From the NCBI GenBank assembly GCA_050292235.1, contig JBNKLG010000104.1:1-8036 (forward strand): a DNA stretch of 8,036 bases, given 5' to 3'. Both the position numbers and the translations under genes were made by a program. The stretch comes from JBNKLG01 sp050292235 (lineage in GTDB: Bacteria > Pseudomonadota > Gammaproteobacteria > Chromatiales > Chromatiaceae). Positions within the stretch are counted from its first letter, which is position 1, and the number at the start of each line of letters is the position of its first letter. Positions 4,603 to 8,036 of this stretch are shown in pieces. The notes beneath the pieces were generated by a model that did no database searches, was not told the origin of the DNA, and was given only the letters and a program-made list of their open reading frames with translations.

Positions 4603-6870
4603 TCAATTACGGGGTCGAACCAGATGCAACAGATCGATCTTCTCGAGTCCATACTCAACCAGACTGACCACCGCAGCGGGGTCATCACAACGCAGGGCCG
4701 ATGCCGCCAATTGTTCAGCTGTGCCCAGGTTGATATTGCGCAGGATCTGTTTGACCTTAAGCAGGCTGGCGGCGCTGACACTGAGACTGCGGTAGCCCAT
4801 TCCCACCAGCAGAATGGCACCCAGTGGGTTACCGGCCATCTCACCGCAGACACTGATCTCGTCCACATAGGGACCGGCCTCCTGTATCACCTGAGACAGT
4901 GCCCGCAACACCGCCGGATGCAGATCGTTGTAGAGATCACCCACACTGGGATTATTGCGATCGACCGCCAGCAGATACTGGGTCAAATCATTGGTACCCA
5001 GGGAGATAAAGTCCACCTGACAGGCCAGAGCCCTGGCCTGAAATATGGCCGCTGGCACCTCGATCATGGCGCCGATCTTGGGCATTTTTACCTTATGACC
5101 CTCCTGCCGAAGCTCGGTCACAGCCTGATGAATCAGCGCTTTGCTATCCAATAGCTCTGTCAGATGGCTGATCATGGGCAACATGATCTGCATGTTATTC
5201 AGCCCCACAGCGGCCCTTAGCATGGCGCGCACCTGGGTCAAAAAGATCTCGGGATGATCCAGGGAAATGCGAATACCCCGCCAGCCCAGGAAGGGATTGG
5301 ATTCGATAATGGGGAAATAGGGTAAGGGCTTATCGCCGCCGATATCCAGTGTGCGCAAAGTCACCGGACGGGGATGGAATCGCTTCAACAAACGACGATA
5401 AATGGCACGCTGCACCTCTTCACTGGGAAAACGGTCCCGCACCATAAAAGGCAGCTCGGTACGGTAGAGACCAATACCCTGTGCCTCTTCAGAACCACCG
5501 CTGCCCACATCAGCCACCAGTCCGGTATTGAGGTAGAGAGGAACCGACACCCCATCCTGGGTCTCCGACGGCAGCCCGCGCAACTGCTCCAACTCGGCAT
5601 GACGGGCGGCCAGCTCCTCTTGCAGTTTGCGATATTCGTCCAGGACCGAAGGGGGTGGCTCCAGGTAGACACGACTGCGAAAACCAGCCACCACCAGTTC
5701 GCGCCCTTCCAACCGCCCTACCGGCAGATCGGCCACCCCCATGATCGCCGGAATGCCCAGGGCGCGGGCCAGGATGGCCACATGGGAGGAACTGGAGCCG
5801 GTTTCGCACACCAGACCGACCAAACGACCCGAGGGCACCTCGGCCAGCTGGGCCGCACTGATGTCTTCGCCCACCAGAATGGTACGACGGGGAAAATCAT
5901 CCCGTCTTCGGGACTGACCTTCCTGTAGATGGGAAAGAATGCGACGCCCCAGATCACGTACATCGGCAGCACGCTCACGCATATAGGCATCATCCATGGA
6001 CTGGAATTGCCGGCAGTAATCGTCAATGGTCATGCGCAAAGCGCCGGGCGCCCACCAGCCCTGACGAATACGATCCACCACCAACTGCGCCAGACTGCCA
6101 CCACTGAGCAGCATGATCCAGGCATCGAACAGCATGGCGTCTTCTTCCGCCAGGCTTTCGGCCATACGCTGTTTGAGGCCTTCCAGGTTCTCACGGGTGG
6201 CCTCCAGCGCAGCCTGGAACTGGCACTCCTCATGCTCCGTATCCGTCACTTTTCGATCGGGAACCAGATGCAGATCGGCGGGTTTGTAGGCCACCACGGC
6301 ACGACCAATGCCCACCCCGGTTGATCCGGTACGGCCACTCAAAAAATGTCGGCGCCGACGGCGGGCCCCTTCCATGGCAGCCAGCTCGCCACTGGCCCGG
6401 GCATGGGTAATGGCACCAGCCAGCTGGGAGGCCAGGGTCAGTAAAAAGGTCTCTTCCGCCTCATCAAAACTGCGGGGCTCGGTCTGTCGCACCACCAGCA
6501 CACCCAGAACCTGACGGTTTTGAATGATGGGCACGCCAAGAAAACCGTGAAAGGGTTTTTCGCCGGTTTCACCAATATAGAGGTAGTTGGGATGCTCGTG
6601 GGCGTCACTGAGATTGAGGGGTTCAGCCCGACTGGTCACCAGACCAATCAGGCCCTGATCCAGCCTCACGCGCACCTTGCCAACGGCACCGGCCCGCAAA
6701 CCATCGGTAGCCCGCAGAACGGTTTCGTTTTTATCAAAATCCGTCAGATAGACCGAACAGACATCCGCCTGAACCGCCCGTTTCACCCGCCGGACAATCA
6801 CCTGAAGGGCCTCGCCCAGGTCCGGCGCGTCATTTACTTCATTGACGATACGGCGCAGGGTTTCCAGCAT
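4603..6870 (-). CDS. ptsP: PEP-protein phosphotransferase of the nitrogen PTS (enzyme I-Ntr)
   Basis: A 755-residue protein, close to the usual length (E. coli about 748). It transfers phosphate from phosphoenolpyruvate to its own histidine and then to NPr (PtsO), which passes it to PtsN; the relay regulates rather than imports sugar. Domains in order: GAF sensor (about 18-155), with the LGVPIIQNRQVLGVLVV core; helical enzyme I N-terminal domain (about 180-305); swivelling phosphohistidine domain (about 325-400), with active His363 in SSSSHVAILARALGIPAI; and PEP-binding TIM barrel (about 430-720), with TLRTLDIGGDK (504-514), FISLGTNDLTQY (621-632) and catalytic Cys675 in CGEMAG. All key residues are intact. 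The GAF domain is the known input site for nitrogen status in E. coli. The start ATG is 34 bases after rppH on the same strand, so it is probably an operon; its ribosome site is weak. Confidence 0.96.
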   Translation of the reverse strand: MLETLRRIVNEVNDAPDLGEALQVIVRRVKRAVQADVCSVYLTDFDKNETVLRATDGLRAGAVGKVRVRLDQGLIGLVTSRAEPLNLSDAHEHPNYLYIGETGEKPFHGFLGVPIIQNRQVLGVLVVRQTEPRSFDEAEETFLLTLASQLAGAITHARASGELAAMEGARRRRRHFLSGRTGSTGVGIGRAVVAYKPADLHLVPDRKVTDTEHEECQFQAALEATRENLEGLKQRMAESLAEEDAMLFDAWIMLLSGGSLAQLVVDRIRQGWWAPGALRMTIDDYCRQFQSMDDAYMRERAADVRDLGRRILSHLQEGQSRRRDDFPRRTILVGEDISAAQLAEVPSGRLVGLVCETGSSSSHVAILARALGIPAIMGVADLPVGRLEGRELVVAGFRSRVYLEPPPSVLDEYRKLQEELAARHAELEQLRGLPSETQDGVSVPLYLNTGLVADVGSGGSEEAQGIGLYRTELPFMVRDRFPSEEVQRAIYRRLLKRFHPRPVTLRTLDIGGDKPLPYFPIIESNPFLGWRGIRISLDHPEIFLTQVRAMLRAAVGLNNMQIMLPMISHLTELLDSKALIHQAVTELRQEGHKVKMPKIGAMIEVPAAIFQARALACQVDFISLGTNDLTQYLLAVDRNNPSVGDLYNDLHPAVLRALSQVIQEAGPYVDEISVCGEMAGNPLGAILLVGMGYRSLSVSAASLLKVKQILRNINLGTAEQLAASALRCDDPAAVVSLVEYGLEKIDLLHLVRPRN

Positions 6871-6904
6871 GGGTACGAAATCTCAGCTCAGGTCAAAAAA
6901 GAAT

Positions 6905-7480
6905 TCAGTTTTGTACAAAATGGCGGACCCCTTCCCGATGGTTATTTTTTTTCTTTGCACCGGAGCGGTGGCGCCGCCTGCTGCGCTGCATTTGCAGCTC
7001 CTGTTCAGTGAACACCAGAGGCGCCAGCTCCCTCAACGCCCGCACATAGACGTGGCGTTTGAAATAGACCACCTCATTGACCGGGCGCCAAAAGCTGACC
7101 CAACGCCAGTGATCAAATTCGGGCTTTTCACTCCCGGCGTCCAGGCAAAAATCGCCTTCCTCACACAGTACCCGCAACAGGAACCAGCGCTGCTTCTGGC
7201 CGATACAAAGTGGACGACAGTGGTGGCGAATAAAACGTTTCGGCAAGCGGTAACGGAGCCAGCCGCTGGTTGAGCCCAGCAGCTCGACCTGCCTCGGCAG
7301 GAGCCCGACCTCTTCCTCCAGCTCACGAAACATCGCCTCTTCAGGGGTCTCATTATCCTTGATACCACCCTGTGGAAACTGCCACGCATCCTGACCGATA
7401 CGTCGTCCCCAGAAAAGCTGGCGCTGCTCATTGCAGAGGATGATGCCGACATTGGCTCGAAATCCGTCGGAATCAATCAC
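6905..7480 (-). CDS. rppH: RNA 5'-pyrophosphohydrolase (Nudix)
   Basis: A 191-residue Nudix hydrolase that removes pyrophosphate from the 5' end of mRNAs and so starts RNase E-dependent decay in the cytoplasm. The start is set at GTG 7480, giving MIDSDGFRANVGI, because this matches the RppH N-terminus; a longer frame from GTG 7525 adds 15 residues not seen in the family. With this start the Nudix box runs from Gly38 to Leu60 with Glu53, Glu56 and Glu57, the same numbers as the E. coli catalytic glutamates. Other family marks are WQFPQGG, WLRYRLPKR, CIGQKQRWFLL and FDHWRWVSFWRPV. The C-terminus ends in a basic tail (RSRRRHRSGAKKKNNHR) slightly longer than in E. coli (176 residues), perhaps for RNA contact. 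It lies directly upstream of ptsP and diverges from the HAD gene, as in Pseudomonas. Confidence 0.95.
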   Translation of the reverse strand: MIDSDGFRANVGIILCNEQRQLFWGRRIGQDAWQFPQGGIKDNETPEEAMFRELEEEVGLLPRQVELLGSTSGWLRYRLPKRFIRHHCRPLCIGQKQRWFLLRVLCEEGDFCLDAGSEKPEFDHWRWVSFWRPVNEVVYFKRHVYVRALRELAPLVFTEQELQMQRSRRRHRSGAKKKNNHREGVRHFVQN

Positions 7481-7627
7481 TTTGGTTGCTTTCTTATAAT
7501 TCAGATATTGCAACCATTCTTTCACAATGGCGCCAACTTCCGCAAGCCAAGAGGAAACAAGGAAATTCCGGTATAGTTCGGCCTACCCTATTCAACCGAC
7601 AAAACAACACGACTCCGGAGTCCCGGC
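7481..7627. other. Divergent intergenic region between rppH and HAD gene
   Basis: This 147-base gap should hold the promoters for rppH-ptsP (minus) and the HAD phosphatase (plus). TATAGT at 7572-7577 is a possible -10 element for the plus gene, but no matching -35 hexamer is present at the usual distance. On the minus strand TATAAG lies just upstream of the rppH start, also without a good -35. No strong hairpin was seen. Promoter calls here are therefore left open. Confidence 0.4.
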
Positions 7628-8036
7628 ATGGCGCTGGCCCTATTTGACCTCGACAACACCCTATTGGCTGGAGACTCTGACCACCTCTGGGGCTGTTTTC
7701 TCTCCGAGCGCGGTATCGTCGATGCAGCGCTCTACCGCCGGGAAAATGACCGTTTCTACCAGGCGTATCGGGAAGGTCGATTGGACATCATGGCGTTCCT
7801 GGCCTTCTCCCTGCGTCCTCTATCCCAACATGAACCAGAAGCGTTACTTCACTGGCGCGCTGAATTCATCCAGGAAAAGATCGAGCCCATTGTCCTGCCC
7901 GCCGCCGAGGCCCTGGTAGAGCAACATCGTCAGGCTGGTGACACCCTGGTTATCATCACCGCAACCAATAGCTTTGTGACCCAGCCCATCGCCGAGCGCT
8001 TCGGCATCCCCCACCTCCTGGCCACCGAACCGGAGA
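7628..8036 (+). CDS. HAD-IB family phosphatase, 5' part
   Basis: The first 136 codons of a gene that runs off the right edge. Haloacid dehalogenase-type phosphatases use a nucleophilic aspartate; here motif I is FDLDNTLL, with Asp7 as the nucleophile and Asp9 as the acid/base. Motif II is in VIITATNS (108-115), with Thr111 or Thr113. The long helical cap between them (about 15-90) is typical of the SerB-like IB subfamily. Motifs III and IV lie beyond the window. GGAG at 7617-7620 is seven bases before the ATG. The same gene order (HAD, rppH, ptsP) is known in Pseudomonas aeruginosa, where I recall this HAD member being linked to histidinol-phosphate phosphatase activity; that substrate is possible here but not shown by the sequence. 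Phosphoserine phosphatase-like or nonspecific activity are alternatives. Confidence 0.88.
   Translation, partial: MALALFDLDNTLLAGDSDHLWGCFLSERGIVDAALYRRENDRFYQAYREGRLDIMAFLAFSLRPLSQHEPEALLHWRAEFIQEKIEPIVLPAAEALVEQHRQAGDTLVIITATNSFVTQPIAERFGIPHLLATEPE

Noticed and set aside
5374..5928. Open frame of 184 codons on the plus strand within ptsP
   Set aside because: Antisense shadow of a fully conserved ptsP region, with no family resemblance and no ribosome site.
6909..6920. Perfect 12-base palindrome TTTTGTACAAAA at the 3' end of rppH
   Set aside because: It lies inside the last codons of rppH with no loop and no second copy. It is probably chance from codon choice, although a binding site cannot be excluded.
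6520..7273. Overlapping plus-strand frames across the ptsP start and rppH
   Set aside because: They overlap two well-recognised genes in antisense and show no recognisable domain.

Overview
The window looks like chromosomal DNA from an autotrophic, probably sulfur-oxidising gammaproteobacterium. At the left edge is the start of a form II RuBisCO gene (cbbM), divergent from a LysR-type regulator that is almost certainly CbbR. At the right end is the HAD phosphatase - rppH - ptsP neighbourhood known from Pseudomonas and, in part (rppH-ptsP), from E. coli. No rRNA, tRNA, CRISPR array, insertion sequence or phage gene was seen. The organism assignment is an inference from gene content.

Layout. 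(1) 1-101, minus: first 33 codons of cbbM. (2) 102-278: shared cbbM/cbbR control region, with three ATAAGT half-sites in alternating orientation and a perfect 10-bp inverted repeat that would fold near the 5' end of the cbbM mRNA. (3) 279-1199, plus: cbbR. (4) 1251-1673, plus: a PIN-domain toxin gene interrupted by one in-frame TAG at codon 33, followed after 6 bases by an intact ribbon-helix-helix antitoxin (1680-1907). (5) 1912-1943: a strong hairpin between the convergent antitoxin and transpeptidase genes. (6) 1971-3818, minus: a 615-residue exported L,D-transpeptidase with an active YkuD domain, a coiled coil built from a tandem 105-residue duplication, and a second, apparently catalytically dead, YkuD-like domain. 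(7) 3948-4514, minus: a two-gene unit, a double CDGSH iron-sulfur protein then a DUF2288 protein. (8) 4603-7480, minus: ptsP (enzyme I of the nitrogen PTS) downstream of rppH (mRNA 5'-pyrophosphohydrolase). (9) 7628-8036, plus: start of a HAD-IB phosphatase, divergent from rppH.

How they work together. cbbR/cbbM is a self-contained carbon-fixation control unit. rppH-ptsP is a conserved housekeeping pair joining mRNA decay and the regulatory phosphorelay PtsP-PtsO-PtsN. The toxin-antitoxin pair is an accessory insert between cbbR and the transpeptidase, more AT-rich by eye than its neighbours and apparently decaying by loss of the toxin. The least ordinary items are the two-YkuD transpeptidase architecture, the nonsense-interrupted toxin with its intact antitoxin, and the cbbM leader structure.
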